NCBI GenBank assembly: GCA_964345925.1 | Contig: CAYFSP010000015.1 | Location: 1 to 33,567 of the forward strand | Origin: Miniphocaeibacter sp964345925 | GTDB lineage: Bacteria > Bacillota > Clostridia > Tissierellales > Peptoniphilaceae | Length of the DNA stretch: 33,567 bases | Direction: 5' to 3' | In this document: piece by piece, positions 1 through 8,851 of the stretch | Layout: each line of letters opens with the position of its first letter | Position numbering within the stretch: the stretch's first letter is position 1 | Translations under genes and position numbers: made by a program | Notes under the pieces: model-generated | What the model saw: the letters and a program-made list of their open reading frames with translations, nothing else | Databases searched by the model: none | What the model was told of the DNA's origin: nothing

Positions 1-43
1 TATTTACGTGCGGTTTCGTTCTTTCAAATTTTTCTTTTCCCAT
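1..43 (-). CDS. tuf: Elongation factor Tu, N-terminal 14 codons (partial)
   Basis: The minus strand from position 43 reads MGKEKFERTKPHVN before the window ends. This closely matches the conserved EF-Tu N-terminus (MAKEKFERxKPHVN). EF-Tu is the GTPase that delivers aminoacyl-tRNA to the ribosome. A strong ribosome site, GCAGGAGGATTATA, sits just before the ATG. None of the GTPase motifs are inside the window, so the call rests on the N-terminal peptide alone. The upstream neighbours are a TIGR04076 protein and a molybdenum hydroxylase, not fusA, so this copy is not directly downstream of fusA and appears to have its own promoter. Confidence 0.8.
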   Translation of the reverse strand, partial: MGKEKFERTKPHVN

Positions 44-84
44 TATAATCCTCCTGCATAGTATATAATTCTACGTACACCATA

Positions 85-113
85 ATTTTAATACAGAGAT
101 GGGAAATAATCAA
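85..113 (-). promoter_or_regulatory. Probable sigma-A promoter of tuf
   Basis: On the minus strand a -35 TTGATT (108-113) and a -10 TAAAAT (85-90) are separated by 17 bp. They lie about 40 bp upstream of the tuf ATG. Both boxes match four or five of six consensus positions. The region 114-180 is very AT-rich and shows no convincing terminator for the gene ending at 181. Confidence 0.5.
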
Positions 114-180
114 CTTTTTAATCAATAATTTAATTTTAAAAATTTATACTAATTTCATACATAATTAAATAATTAAAAAT

Positions 181-435
181 TTAATATTTTTCTAACTTAA
201 ATATATTTATTACATCGCAATCTGGACAACAAAATCTAATATCTCCATCTTTACCCTTAGGAATTTCCCCTCCATATCTTAAAATATCTATATAGGGAAA
301 GGCTACATGCATAGCCATTGGACATAATTTTCCTCTATCCTTATCAAAGTCGAAAAAATCTCCCACTTTATGACCCCTATGACAATTATAATCACCTTTT
401 TTATCAACTAATGTAATTTTAATTTTTGGTTTCAT
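181..435 (-). CDS. TIGR04076 family protein (unknown function)
   Basis: An 84-residue protein resembling the uncharacterised TIGR04076 family of small cysteine-containing proteins. Visible marks are C18-H19 in a CHRGHKVGD motif, C38 in CPMAMHVAFPY, and a C-terminal CCPDC (C69, C70, C73). The set could bind a metal, but that is inference. Its start overlaps the last 17 bp of the upstream molybdenum hydroxylase gene, so the two are very likely co-transcribed and translationally coupled. No signal peptide or membrane segment is seen. The family assignment comes from recalled motif similarity and not from a search. Confidence 0.7.
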   Translation of the reverse strand: MKPKIKITLVDKKGDYNCHRGHKVGDFFDFDKDRGKLCPMAMHVAFPYIDILRYGGEIPKGKDGDIRFCCPDCDVINIFKLEKY

Positions 436-3043
436 CTTTACTTCCTTTTTTGTAAAATGTATTTTTTAGCGGTAATGATGTTCTAAATATTTTATCCTTA
501 TTATAATATGCATTTTGAATTGCTGCTGCAAAAGGAATAGATGAAATCTCTCCTATACCTTTAGCTCCATAGGCTAAATTCTCTTTATTCTTTTCTATGA
601 ATACGGATTTTATTTTCGGAACGTCTGTAGATCGTAATAATCCTAAAGTTCCATACTTAACTTTTGGTATTCCTTTTTCAACTGGAAAATCTTCAGTAAG
701 TGCATACCCCATACTCATTAAGGTTCCACCTTCTACTTGGCCTTCAATACTTTTTGGATTTATCACCTTTCCTACATCATGAGCAGCCAATGTTTCAACT
801 ACCTTTCCATCTTTATCTAAAACAGCTACTTGTGTAGCATAGCTATAGGCAACATGACTTACTGGATTTTTCTTACTGGAACCTAGTGGATCAGAATCAA
901 ATGAAAATTCACCAGTATAAACTTTCTTGTCCAATTCAATTAAACTATATAATTTTAAATCCTCTTTTAATTTCAAAGAAGCCCTTTTTGCAGCCTCACC
1001 TGCAAAAACAGTTTGTCTAGATGCCGTTGTCGTACCTGAATCCGGTGTTATAGCAGTATTGGGTTGATCTATTATAAGTTTTTCAGGTTCAATATTCAAA
1101 GTTTCGCATACTATTTGTGTTAAAACCGTTTGAATTCCCTGCCCAATGCCAGCTGCTGAAGATCTTATATGGATTTTTTCCTTGTCTATATATAAATTAC
1201 ATCTACCAACATCCTCTACTCCAACTCCTAATCCTGCATTTTTCAGTGTTGAAGAAATACCTACATAGTAGCCTTCTTTGTTTAAGTATTCGTAATAATA
1301 GTCCTTACATGCTTCTAATGTTTCTATAAGCCCCGTACCTTCATCTACTATTTGTCCATTAGGTAAGGTTTGACCTGGTCTAACAGCATTTCTATATCTG
1401 ATTTCCCATGGACTAATTCCAACTTTTTGTGCTAATTCATTTAATGATGCTTCCATTGCAAAGGAGGATTGTGAAACTCCAAATCCTCTAAAAGCTCCTG
1501 CAGGAGGGTTATTTGTATAGACTGCTTTTCCTTCTATTTCCACATTTTCATAATAATAAGGTCCACCAGCATGGGTACATGCCCTTTCTAAAACAGGTCC
1601 CCCTAAGGAAGCATATGCTCCTGTGTCAGATATTATTTGAGCTTTCGTTCCCAATATTTTACCATTTTTATCACATCCAACTTTAAAATGCATATACATA
1701 GCATGTCTTTTTGGATGTATGTTAATACTTTCTTGTCTTGATAAAAGAATTTTAACTGGTCTCTTTAAAAGATAAGCCATAACTGCAGCGTGATGTTGAA
1801 CACTCATATCCTCTTTCCCACCAAATCCTCCACCAACATAAGCTGATTGAATCTCTACTTTTTCCTTTGATAGGCCCAAGGCCTCTGAAATCTCTCTATA
1901 TTCATCGTAAATTCCTTGTCCTCCGGTAATAACCTTTATTCCATCGCCATTTGGAATTCCTATAGCACATTCTGGCTCCATAAATGCATGTTCTGTAAAA
2001 GGAGTATAATAATCATGTTCTGATATAAAATCTGCATCTTCCAATGCTTTATCAATATTCCCTCTTTTTAATATTGGATTATATAAAATATTATTTTTAG
2101 GAGTAAAATGTTTTCCAAATTGATTAAATCCTAACCCATGTATTTCATATGCTCCTTCTTTCATACTGTCAAAAGGATTTATAATCGGTTCTAATTCTTC
2201 ATAAATTATTTCCACTAATTTACTTGCATCTTCTAATTGTTCTTTGGTTTCCGTTACTATTAATGCAACTGCATCACCTATATATCTTGTTTCTTCTCCT
2301 TCTGCTATTAAAACAGGCCAATCTTTTTGTAAATGGCCAATATATCTTTCTCCTGGAATATCATCTGCTGTATAAACTGCCAACACTCCTGGTTCTTTTA
2401 AGGCCTTGGTTTTATCTATTGATATTATCTTTGCTCTTGCAACTGGTAACCTTATCGCCTTTCCATAAACCATATCGTCAACTACTATATCATCAACATA
2501 TTTGGCAATTCCAAGGGTTTTAACTTTTGCATCTACTCTAATAAAGTCCTCTCCAATTTTTCCTTTAGATTTTTCTTCAGGGATTTCTTTATTTTCCCTA
2601 AATATTTCCGCAGCTAATAAAATTGCCTCTTCAATTTTTATATATCCTGTACATCTACAAATATTTCCTCTTATAGCCTTTTTAACTTCTCCTCCTGTAG
2701 GACTTAAATTTTTGTCAAGAAGACCTTTAGCTGCAATTACCATACCTGGTATGCAAAAACCACATTGAACAGCTCCTGTTTTACCAAAAGCATAGCTGTA
2801 TACTTTCTTTTCCCTATCTGTAAGTCCCTCAACTGTAATTACTGACTTTCCTTCTATTTTCGATAGTTTTACTACACAAGCCTTCATTACCCTGTCATCT
2901 ATTATTACAGAACAAGTTCCACATGCTCCTTGATTACACCCATTTTTAACAGAAGTAATCTCCAAAACATCCCTAAGATAATTAAGTAGAGAAATATCTC
3001 TATCATAACTATAATTTTTGCCATTGATTTTAAAATTATACAT
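419..3043 (-). CDS. Selenium-dependent xanthine dehydrogenase-like molybdenum hydroxylase
   Basis: An 874-residue xanthine oxidase-family protein. The N-terminal domain carries a plant-type [2Fe-2S] cluster (C36, C41, C44, C56) and a second [2Fe-2S] cluster (C94, C97, C129, C131). From about residue 165 the molybdopterin-binding domains follow, with YVGGGFGGKED and GAFRGFG as cofactor-contact motifs. E832 in GAKGIGE is the expected catalytic glutamate. There is no FAD domain and no adjacent FAD subunit gene, as in Desulfovibrio aldehyde oxidoreductase. The FGGKED signature and length suggest the TIGR03311-type selenium-dependent group, which hydroxylates xanthine or related purines, but an aldehyde substrate is not excluded. 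Any selenium would be a labile cofactor; there is no in-frame TGA. The ribosome site is GGAGGCG. The Crp/Fnr gene upstream may regulate it. Confidence 0.8.
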   Translation of the reverse strand: MYNFKINGKNYSYDRDISLLNYLRDVLEITSVKNGCNQGACGTCSVIIDDRVMKACVVKLSKIEGKSVITVEGLTDREKKVYSYAFGKTGAVQCGFCIPGMVIAAKGLLDKNLSPTGGEVKKAIRGNICRCTGYIKIEEAILLAAEIFRENKEIPEEKSKGKIGEDFIRVDAKVKTLGIAKYVDDIVVDDMVYGKAIRLPVARAKIISIDKTKALKEPGVLAVYTADDIPGERYIGHLQKDWPVLIAEGEETRYIGDAVALIVTETKEQLEDASKLVEIIYEELEPIINPFDSMKEGAYEIHGLGFNQFGKHFTPKNNILYNPILKRGNIDKALEDADFISEHDYYTPFTEHAFMEPECAIGIPNGDGIKVITGGQGIYDEYREISEALGLSKEKVEIQSAYVGGGFGGKEDMSVQHHAAVMAYLLKRPVKILLSRQESINIHPKRHAMYMHFKVGCDKNGKILGTKAQIISDTGAYASLGGPVLERACTHAGGPYYYENVEIEGKAVYTNNPPAGAFRGFGVSQSSFAMEASLNELAQKVGISPWEIRYRNAVRPGQTLPNGQIVDEGTGLIETLEACKDYYYEYLNKEGYYVGISSTLKNAGLGVGVEDVGRCNLYIDKEKIHIRSSAAGIGQGIQTVLTQIVCETLNIEPEKLIIDQPNTAITPDSGTTTASRQTVFAGEAAKRASLKLKEDLKLYSLIELDKKVYTGEFSFDSDPLGSSKKNPVSHVAYSYATQVAVLDKDGKVVETLAAHDVGKVINPKSIEGQVEGGTLMSMGYALTEDFPVEKGIPKVKYGTLGLLRSTDVPKIKSVFIEKNKENLAYGAKGIGEISSIPFAAAIQNAYYNKDKIFRTSLPLKNTFYKKGSKDETKN

Positions 3044-3101
3044 AATTCGCCTCCATAGGTTTAAAATTCAATCTATTATTTCTAATTAAATTATAAATAA
3101 A

Positions 3102-3146
3102 AAAACATAAACACTCTGTTGCATAAGCAACAAATGTTTATGTTTT
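3102..3146 (-). terminator. Rho-independent terminator of the Crp/Fnr gene
   Basis: A perfect 12-bp inverted repeat, AAAACATAAACA (3102-3113) and TGTTTATGTTTT (3135-3146), encloses a second short stem GTTGC/GCAAC. On the minus strand it is followed by a T-rich run. It sits directly after the stop codon of the regulator gene and before the molybdenum hydroxylase gene. Confidence 0.75.
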
Positions 3147-3151
3147 CAAGT

Positions 3152-3808
3152 TTACAATATTTCAAAAATATCTTTATTAAAATCTATGATTCTATCCTTT
3201 TTCATCTGAGATAATTCCCTAGATAGAGCACTTCTATTAACACCTAAGTACTCCGATAATTCGTTTCGACCCAATGGTAATATGAATTTACTATTCCCTG
3301 TAATTTGAGCTAATTGGGATAAATAAGTCATAATTTTTTCCCTTATGGATCTTTTACTTAGTATATTTATTTTTTCTATAAACTGTATATTCTTTTTGGC
3401 AATTTCCTTGACCATATTCTCTATTAACCTATTGTGGAATTGGCATGATCTTTCACAGGTTTTTAACACTCTTGAAAAAGGTAGGAATATAATTTCGCAA
3501 CTAGTACTTGTATAAAATGAAACATTACTAGTCAATACATCACTACATATATAACTTTCACCAAAAATTTCTCCTGATTTCATAATCATAAAGATAGATT
3601 TATTTCCCCAATAATCCTCCTTAATCATATGTACTACACCTTTGTTGACTAAACCTATATTATTCAATTTATTACTGTTGAAAAATATATATTCATCTTT
3701 ATCATATTCCTTAATAGTTATTCCAAGACAATTAAACAAAGGTTCAATTTCCTCTTCTTTTATTCCTGCAAAAATTTCATATTTCAGTAAGGATTTATAA
3801 TTCTTCAT
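3152..3808 (-). CDS. Crp/Fnr family transcriptional regulator
   Basis: A 218-residue cytoplasmic regulator. An N-terminal cyclic-nucleotide-binding-type beta barrel covers roughly residues 10-120, with GEIFGES in it. A dimerisation helix follows. The C-terminal winged helix-turn-helix shows LGRNELSEYLGVNRSALSRE, typical of the family. The ATG at 3808 is chosen because GGAG lies seven bases before it; the ATG at 3820 lacks a site and would add four residues. Cysteines C114 and C118 or so (CERSC) are present, but an Fnr-type four-cysteine N-terminus is absent, so an Fe-S sensor is unlikely. The ligand is unknown. Adjacency suggests control of the molybdenum hydroxylase downstream. Confidence 0.85.
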   Translation of the reverse strand: MKNYKSLLKYEIFAGIKEEEIEPLFNCLGITIKEYDKDEYIFFNSNKLNNIGLVNKGVVHMIKEDYWGNKSIFMIMKSGEIFGESYICSDVLTSNVSFYTSTSCEIIFLPFSRVLKTCERSCQFHNRLIENMVKEIAKKNIQFIEKINILSKRSIREKIMTYLSQLAQITGNSKFILPLGRNELSEYLGVNRSALSRELSQMKKDRIIDFNKDIFEIL

Positions 3809-3872
3809 AGCATACTCCATAAAGTAACATTACTAAAATTATATCACTAAATGGCTATTAAATGTCTTTTGA

Positions 3873-4214
3873 TTTTCCCAACCTTTTTACCTGTTTTGGT
3901 CTTATATAGAAATGATGAGAAATCAAAAATTTTATTAACAAATGGTATCTTTAAATCAGAATAATCAATTTTCAAGACTTTATTTTAATAAAACAAAAGA
4001 AAATCTTTTAAAATTCATGTTTCATAATAATGAGATAATCTTAAATAATAAAGAATTGATGTTTTCTGTAGATTTTCATGTATATGGTTTTTCCAGTGTA
4101 GTTTTAGAATGGATTATAAATAAAATAGATTTAAACTCTGAAGAATTATCCACTTACTTAGTTGATAATATGCCAGAAAGCTTAAAAAAATTCTTACCAG
4201 AATTATATGAATAA
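3873..4214 (+). pseudogene. TetR family regulator, C-terminal remnant
   Basis: The frame of positions 3873-4214 reads like the ligand-binding half of a TetR regulator of the DhaS type (TetR_C_8-like). Visible pieces are NQKFY before and QMVSLNQNNQFSRL after an in-frame TAA at 3936-3938, and later VDFHVYGFSSVVLEWI. The TAA sits where such proteins usually have another residue (the family pattern is enReFYkaLL). The DNA-binding domain is missing entirely: another stop closes the frame at 3870-3872, and the crp regulatory region lies upstream. The intact open frame from the ATG at 3942 gives 90 residues but has no recognisable ribosome site. It is most likely a dead remnant. An independently translated small protein is possible but less likely. 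Confidence 0.65.
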
Positions 4215-4250
4215 ACCTACTAGTAAAAAACTTGCGGGTTTCATAAATAA

Positions 4251-4281
4251 AAAAACTTGTAGCTATTAGCTACAAGTTTTT
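4251..4281 (-). terminator. Terminator of the ilv operon, possibly bidirectional
   Basis: A perfect 15-bp inverted repeat, AAAAACTTGTAGCTA (4251-4265) and TAGCTACAAGTTTTT (4267-4281), overlaps the ilvB stop codon. On the minus strand it is followed by TTTATTTATG. On the plus strand it also ends in T residues, so it could also end transcription of the TetR remnant. Confidence 0.8.
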
Positions 4282-5917
4282 ATCTTTCTATTATATTATT
4301 TATACTAGCTCCTGCTGCAACCATTGGATAAGCCCAATCATCATGGTCTATTATACATTCTATAATATTTATACCATTTTTAAGGTCTAGTTTTTTTAGT
4401 GATTCTTCTAATTCCTCTGAGTTTTTTATCTTTCCACCATAGTTTACACCGTATGCTTTTGATAAGTACTCAAGATTCAAAGAATCATAAATATCTGTTT
4501 GAGAATATCTGTTTTCTTCAAAAATACCCTGCCATTGTCTTACCATTCCCAATGTATTATTGTTAAATACGAATATGGTTACTGGTATATTGTAAGTACT
4601 TAATGTTAAAACTTCGTTATGGTTCATTCTAAATGAACCATCTCCTGTTATTAGAACAACTGGAGTATCCTTATCCGCTATTTTCGATCCTATTGCTGCT
4701 CCTACACCAAATCCCATAGTACCTTGTCCACCAGATGTTATAACTCTTCTTGGATACTTAGCTTTCCAATACATCATAGTCCACATTTGATGTTGACCTA
4801 CATCTGTTACAACTACAGCTTCACTTGTAAATATTTCTTCTATTTTTTCTATATATTGTCTAGGTAAAAAGTTTTTTTCAGATTCTGGTAATTTATCGTG
4901 AGAAAACTCATTTTCAAAATGAACATCTTTTAATTCATCTATCATTATTTCTAGTATCTCATTAAAATTTCCTAAAATTTCTACAGATGCTTCTATATTT
5001 TTATTGAATTCGGTTCCATCAACATCCATATGAATAACTTTAGCATTTTTACTAAACCCACGTCTATGACCTATGGCTCTATCCGAAAACCTCACTCCTA
5101 CTCCTAATATTACATCAGCATTGTAAACTTGCATATTTGTTTCTTTTTGACCATGCATTCCCACAATTCCATAAGATTTTTCATTGGTCATATCATATGC
5201 ACCCATACCCATTATGGAATTCATTACAGGTATATTTAAGCTGTCTGCAAGTTTAGCAAGTAAATCTGAAGAATTGCTTCTTATAACTCCTCCACCTGCA
5301 TATATAATAGGTTTTTTAGCATTTCTAATTAAATCGCATGCTTTTTTTATATTTTCAATATACTCTAAATGTCTATCGTCTCTATCGATTCCTAAGGATT
5401 TATATTCATATTCTTCAATATCTTTTTCCATAACATCTTTTGTAATATCTACAACTACAGGCCCTGGTCTTCCACTTCTTGCAATATTGAAAGCCATCTG
5501 TATTGCCTCACCTATTTTATAAGGATCTGTTACAAGTACATTGTACTTTGTTATGCTCATTGTTATTCCTGTTGTATCAACTTCTTGAAAAGAATTCTTT
5601 CCTAGTAGATGTTGTCCAACTTGACCTGTTATTACAACCATTGGTATTGAATCTGAATATGCAGTTGCTATTCCCGTTATTGTGTTTGTTGCTCCAGGTC
5701 CAGATGTTGCTATACATACACCTGTTTTACCAGATCTTCTAGCAAATCCATCGGCAGCATGAGCTGCACCTTGTTCATGACTTGTTCTATAAACATTAAA
5801 GGTGCCATCTCTATATAGAGCGTCAAATAAAGGGATAACCGCTCCACCTGGATATCCAAAAACAGTATCAACACCTTCTGCCTTTAAACATTTTAATAAA
5901 AAATCTGAACCCTTCAT
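4280..5917 (-). CDS. ilvB: Acetolactate synthase large (catalytic) subunit
   Basis: A 545-residue thiamine diphosphate enzyme that condenses two pyruvates to 2-acetolactate, or pyruvate with 2-ketobutyrate, the first common step of valine, leucine and isoleucine synthesis. The N-terminal pyrimidine-binding domain has GYPGGAVIPLFD and catalytic E48 in TSHEQGAAHAADG. The central domain follows. The C-terminal cofactor domain has the Mg/ThDP motif from GDGSFRMNHNE to FNNNTLGMV. Length is normal for the biosynthetic form. It is the last gene of a four-gene operon with the small subunit first, which places the two subunits of one enzyme at opposite ends. The ribosome site is AAGGAGATATT. Expression should follow the T-box leader at 8852-9076. 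Confidence 0.95.
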   Translation of the reverse strand: MKGSDFLLKCLKAEGVDTVFGYPGGAVIPLFDALYRDGTFNVYRTSHEQGAAHAADGFARRSGKTGVCIATSGPGATNTITGIATAYSDSIPMVVITGQVGQHLLGKNSFQEVDTTGITMSITKYNVLVTDPYKIGEAIQMAFNIARSGRPGPVVVDITKDVMEKDIEEYEYKSLGIDRDDRHLEYIENIKKACDLIRNAKKPIIYAGGGVIRSNSSDLLAKLADSLNIPVMNSIMGMGAYDMTNEKSYGIVGMHGQKETNMQVYNADVILGVGVRFSDRAIGHRRGFSKNAKVIHMDVDGTEFNKNIEASVEILGNFNEILEIMIDELKDVHFENEFSHDKLPESEKNFLPRQYIEKIEEIFTSEAVVVTDVGQHQMWTMMYWKAKYPRRVITSGGQGTMGFGVGAAIGSKIADKDTPVVLITGDGSFRMNHNEVLTLSTYNIPVTIFVFNNNTLGMVRQWQGIFEENRYSQTDIYDSLNLEYLSKAYGVNYGGKIKNSEELEESLKKLDLKNGINIIECIIDHDDWAYPMVAAGASINNIIER

Positions 5918-5926
5918 AATATCTCC

Positions 5927-7600
5927 TTAATCGTTTAAATAGGAATCGTTAATATAGCAAGCGCCCTTATCAGCTGATGATACATAATTCATGTATCTTG
6001 CTAAGTAACCATCTACCTCTTTCACTTTAGGTTGGAATTTACTGAGTCTATCTGAAATCTCCTCTTCGGATAGGTCTACTTTTAATACACCATTTGGTAT
6101 ATCAACTATTATTGTATCCCCATCTTCTATTATTCCAATTGGACCACCTTGAGCTGCTTCTGGTGATACATGACCTATTGCCGCTCCTCTTGAACCGCCT
6201 GAGAATCTACCGTCTGTTATTAATGCTACGGAAGTATCTAATTTCATTCCATTTAATGCAGCTGTTGGTGAAAGCATCTCTCTCATGCCTGGACCACCTT
6301 TTGGACCTTCATATCTTATGATTATTGCATCACCTGGTTTTATTTGTAGTTTTAATATTTGTTTATAGGCTTCTTCTTCACTATCAAAAACCCTTGCTTT
6401 TAATTTTGCAGTCATCATCTCTGGAAGTACGCCTGATGCTTTTACAACTGCACCATTCGGTGCTAGATTTCCAAATAAAACCTTTATACCACCTACTGGT
6501 GAATATGCATTTTCAATAGTTCTTATAACTCCACCAAAGAATTTATTTTCAATTAACTCTCCCATAGATTTTAGTGAAACTGTTTGACAGTCCTTATTTA
6601 TTATTCCATCCTTATTTGAAAGTTGATCAAGTACAGCATAAATTCCACCACTTGCATATAAATCTTCTATATAATCAGTTCCCGCTGGAGAAAGTTTACA
6701 TAGATTAGGAGTTATAGTACTTACTTTATCAATATCTTGTAATGTTAAAGGCACCTTTGCCGCTTCTGCAATTGCAAGTAGATGAAGTACAGTATTTGAA
6801 GAACAACCTAAGGCCATGTCCATTGCTAAAGCATTTTGGAATGCTTTTAAAGTCATAATATCCCTTGGTTTAATATTCTTTTCTACTAATTTCATAATCT
6901 GTTGTCCAGATCTTTTAGCAAGTACTTTTCTTGCAGAATAAACAGCTGGAATAGTACCATTTCCCTCTAATGCCATACCTAATGATTCTGTAATACAGTT
7001 CATTGAATTAGCAGTGAACATTCCTGAACAGGATCCACAAGTAGGACATGCATTTTTTTCTATCTCTTCAAATTCTTCCAAATCCATCTGGTTGTTGGCA
7101 ACACTTCCAACTGCTTCAAAACTGGATATTAAATCAACATCTCTTTTAGTGGTCTTTCCTTTTAACATAGGTCCTCCACTAACTATTATTGTTGGTATAT
7201 TCAATTTTGCTGCTGCTATTAATGCTGCTGGCACCGATTTATCACAGTTAGGTACAATAACTAAACCATCAAATCTGTGAGCCTTAACCATTACTTCTAT
7301 AGTGTCAACTATTAATTCTCTAGAAGGTAGGCTGAAATGCATGCCAGTATGATTCATAACTATACCATCACATACTGCTATTGAAGGGAATTCAAATGGA
7401 ATACCACCTTCCATGTAAATACCTTTCTTCACTTCATCCGTTATCTGTCTTAGATGAATATGTCCTGGTACAATTTCATTAAACATATTACAAACGCCTA
7501 TAAATGGCTTTTGCATATCATTTTCATCTACTCCTAAAGCTCTTAACAAAGATCTATGAGGAGATCTTTCATTTCCCTTCTTTATATTATCACTATTCAT
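5927..7600 (-). CDS. ilvD: Dihydroxy-acid dehydratase
   Basis: A 557-residue Fe-S dehydratase that converts 2,3-dihydroxy-3-methyl acids into the 2-keto acid precursors of valine and isoleucine. The cluster-binding cysteines appear in NCDKSVPAALIA and in CPTCGSCSGMFTANSMNC. The conserved GRFSGGSRGAAIGHVSPEA region lies near the C-terminus. Length is normal for the IlvD/Edd family, and the ilv operon context favours IlvD over phosphogluconate dehydratase. It starts 22 bp after ilvC and ends 9 bp before the ilvB start. Confidence 0.96.
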   Translation of the reverse strand: MNSDNIKKGNERSPHRSLLRALGVDENDMQKPFIGVCNMFNEIVPGHIHLRQITDEVKKGIYMEGGIPFEFPSIAVCDGIVMNHTGMHFSLPSRELIVDTIEVMVKAHRFDGLVIVPNCDKSVPAALIAAAKLNIPTIIVSGGPMLKGKTTKRDVDLISSFEAVGSVANNQMDLEEFEEIEKNACPTCGSCSGMFTANSMNCITESLGMALEGNGTIPAVYSARKVLAKRSGQQIMKLVEKNIKPRDIMTLKAFQNALAMDMALGCSSNTVLHLLAIAEAAKVPLTLQDIDKVSTITPNLCKLSPAGTDYIEDLYASGGIYAVLDQLSNKDGIINKDCQTVSLKSMGELIENKFFGGVIRTIENAYSPVGGIKVLFGNLAPNGAVVKASGVLPEMMTAKLKARVFDSEEEAYKQILKLQIKPGDAIIIRYEGPKGGPGMREMLSPTAALNGMKLDTSVALITDGRFSGGSRGAAIGHVSPEAAQGGPIGIIEDGDTIIVDIPNGVLKVDLSEEEISDRLSKFQPKVKEVDGYLARYMNYVSSADKGACYINDSYLND

Positions 7601-7622
7601 TAAGCCACCTTATTCTTTAAAA

Positions 7623-8606
7623 CTATTTTTTTATAAATTTCATCATAGATCTTAACTCTTTTCCAGTTTCAACAATTGGATGAGCTAATTCTTCTTCAAC
7701 TCTTTTATTATAGTATTTTCTTCCCGTTTTATTTTCTTCTATCCAATTTTTAGCAAATGTTCCATCTTGGATATCCTTTAAAATATTTTTCATTTCTTTT
7801 CTTGTTTCTTCAGTTATAATTCTATGGCTAGTTACATAATCTCCATATTCTGCTGTATCTGAAATTGAGAATCTCATGTTTTCAAATCCACCTTCATAGA
7901 TTAAGTCAACAATTAATTTTAATTCATGTAAACATTCGAAATACGCAATTTCTTTTTGGTATCCAGCTTCTACTAAAGTATCGAAACCAGCTTTAATAAG
8001 TTCTGTTGTACCACCACAAAGTACAGCTTGCTCTCCGAATAAATCTGTTTCAGTTTCCTCTTTAAATGTTGTTTCAATAACACCAGCTCTAAGTCCACCG
8101 ATTCCCTTAGCATATGCTAAAGCAATATCCTTTGCTTTACCTGAAGCATCTTGGTAAATTGCAATAAGTGCTGGAACTCCCATTCCCTCTTGATAAACTC
8201 TTCTAACTAAATGTCCTGGTCCCTTTGGAGCAACCATTATTACATCTATATTTGAAGGAGGAACTATTTGATTAAAATGTATATTGAAACCATGAGCAAA
8301 GGCTAAAACTTGTCCTTCTCTTAAGTATGGTGCAATTTCCTTGTCATAAACATCTTTTTGTCTTTCATCTGGTAGTAAGATCATTAAAAGATCAGCTTCT
8401 TTTGTACAATCTGCAACAGATTTAACAGTTAAACCATTTTCTTCAGCTTTTTCTATGGATTTAGAACCCTCTCTTAAACCCACCATAACATCTACTCCAC
8501 TTTCTTTTAAATTCAAAGCATGAGCATGTCCTTGGCTACCATAACCTAAAATTGCAACTTTTTTCCCTGTAAATAAACCTAAATCTCCATCTTTTTCGTA
8601 AAACAT
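7623..8606 (-). CDS. ilvC: Ketol-acid reductoisomerase
   Basis: A 327-residue class I (short) ketol-acid reductoisomerase, which isomerises and reduces 2-acetolactate or 2-aceto-2-hydroxybutyrate with NAD(P)H and Mg2+. The N-terminal Rossmann fold has GYGSQGHAHALNLKESG. MVAPKGPGHLVRRVY and the metal-binding region with DLFGEQAVLCGG follow. The C-terminal knotted domain shows SDTAEYGDY. The start is preceded by a good AAGGAGG site. It lies between the ilvN-like gene and ilvD. Confidence 0.97.
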   Translation of the reverse strand: MFYEKDGDLGLFTGKKVAILGYGSQGHAHALNLKESGVDVMVGLREGSKSIEKAEENGLTVKSVADCTKEADLLMILLPDERQKDVYDKEIAPYLREGQVLAFAHGFNIHFNQIVPPSNIDVIMVAPKGPGHLVRRVYQEGMGVPALIAIYQDASGKAKDIALAYAKGIGGLRAGVIETTFKEETETDLFGEQAVLCGGTTELIKAGFDTLVEAGYQKEIAYFECLHELKLIVDLIYEGGFENMRFSISDTAEYGDYVTSHRIITEETRKEMKNILKDIQDGTFAKNWIEENKTGRKYYNKRVEEELAHPIVETGKELRSMMKFIKK

Positions 8607-8622
8607 AATATCCTCCTTAAAT

Positions 8623-8820
8623 TTATTGTATTTTTATATCCGCAAGATTGGATAGAAACAACTCAACATCATTATATACGTTTTCATCAATATTTAAAAT
8701 CAAATTATTCTCCTTTAAATTAAATCCATTGATTTGGACTCGTCTGTTCCTCAATGTAGATAGGACTCTTAAACATGAATCCATTCCATTGTTTAATTTA
8801 GCCACTAATAATTTTTCCAT
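8623..8820 (-). CDS. Short ACT-domain acetolactate synthase regulatory subunit
   Basis: A 65-residue protein forming a single ACT-like domain (beta-alpha-beta-beta-alpha-beta pattern, with the stretch SCLRVLSTLRNRRVQINGFN). It resembles the short IlvM type of acetolactate synthase small subunit more than the roughly 160-residue IlvN. As first gene of an operon ending with ilvB it probably binds and tunes that enzyme. The ATG at 8820 is preferred: AAAGGA lies eight bases upstream, whereas the ATG at 8829 touches this site directly. Whether so short a subunit gives feedback inhibition cannot be read from the sequence. Confidence 0.8.
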   Translation of the reverse strand: MEKLLVAKLNNGMDSCLRVLSTLRNRRVQINGFNLKENNLILNIDENVYNDVELFLSNLADIKIQ

Positions 8821-8851
8821 TCTATCCATCCTTTCATTTAATATAAATTAT

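Noticed and set aside
172..185. ATTAAAAATTTAAT hairpin as terminator before tuf
   Set aside because: The stem is A/T only and too weak to support a call.
2224..2768. Plus-strand open frames opposite the molybdenum hydroxylase and other long genes
   Set aside because: They lie within conserved coding sequence, have low-complexity Leu/Ser/Phe-rich composition and lack ribosome sites, so they are shadows of the real genes.
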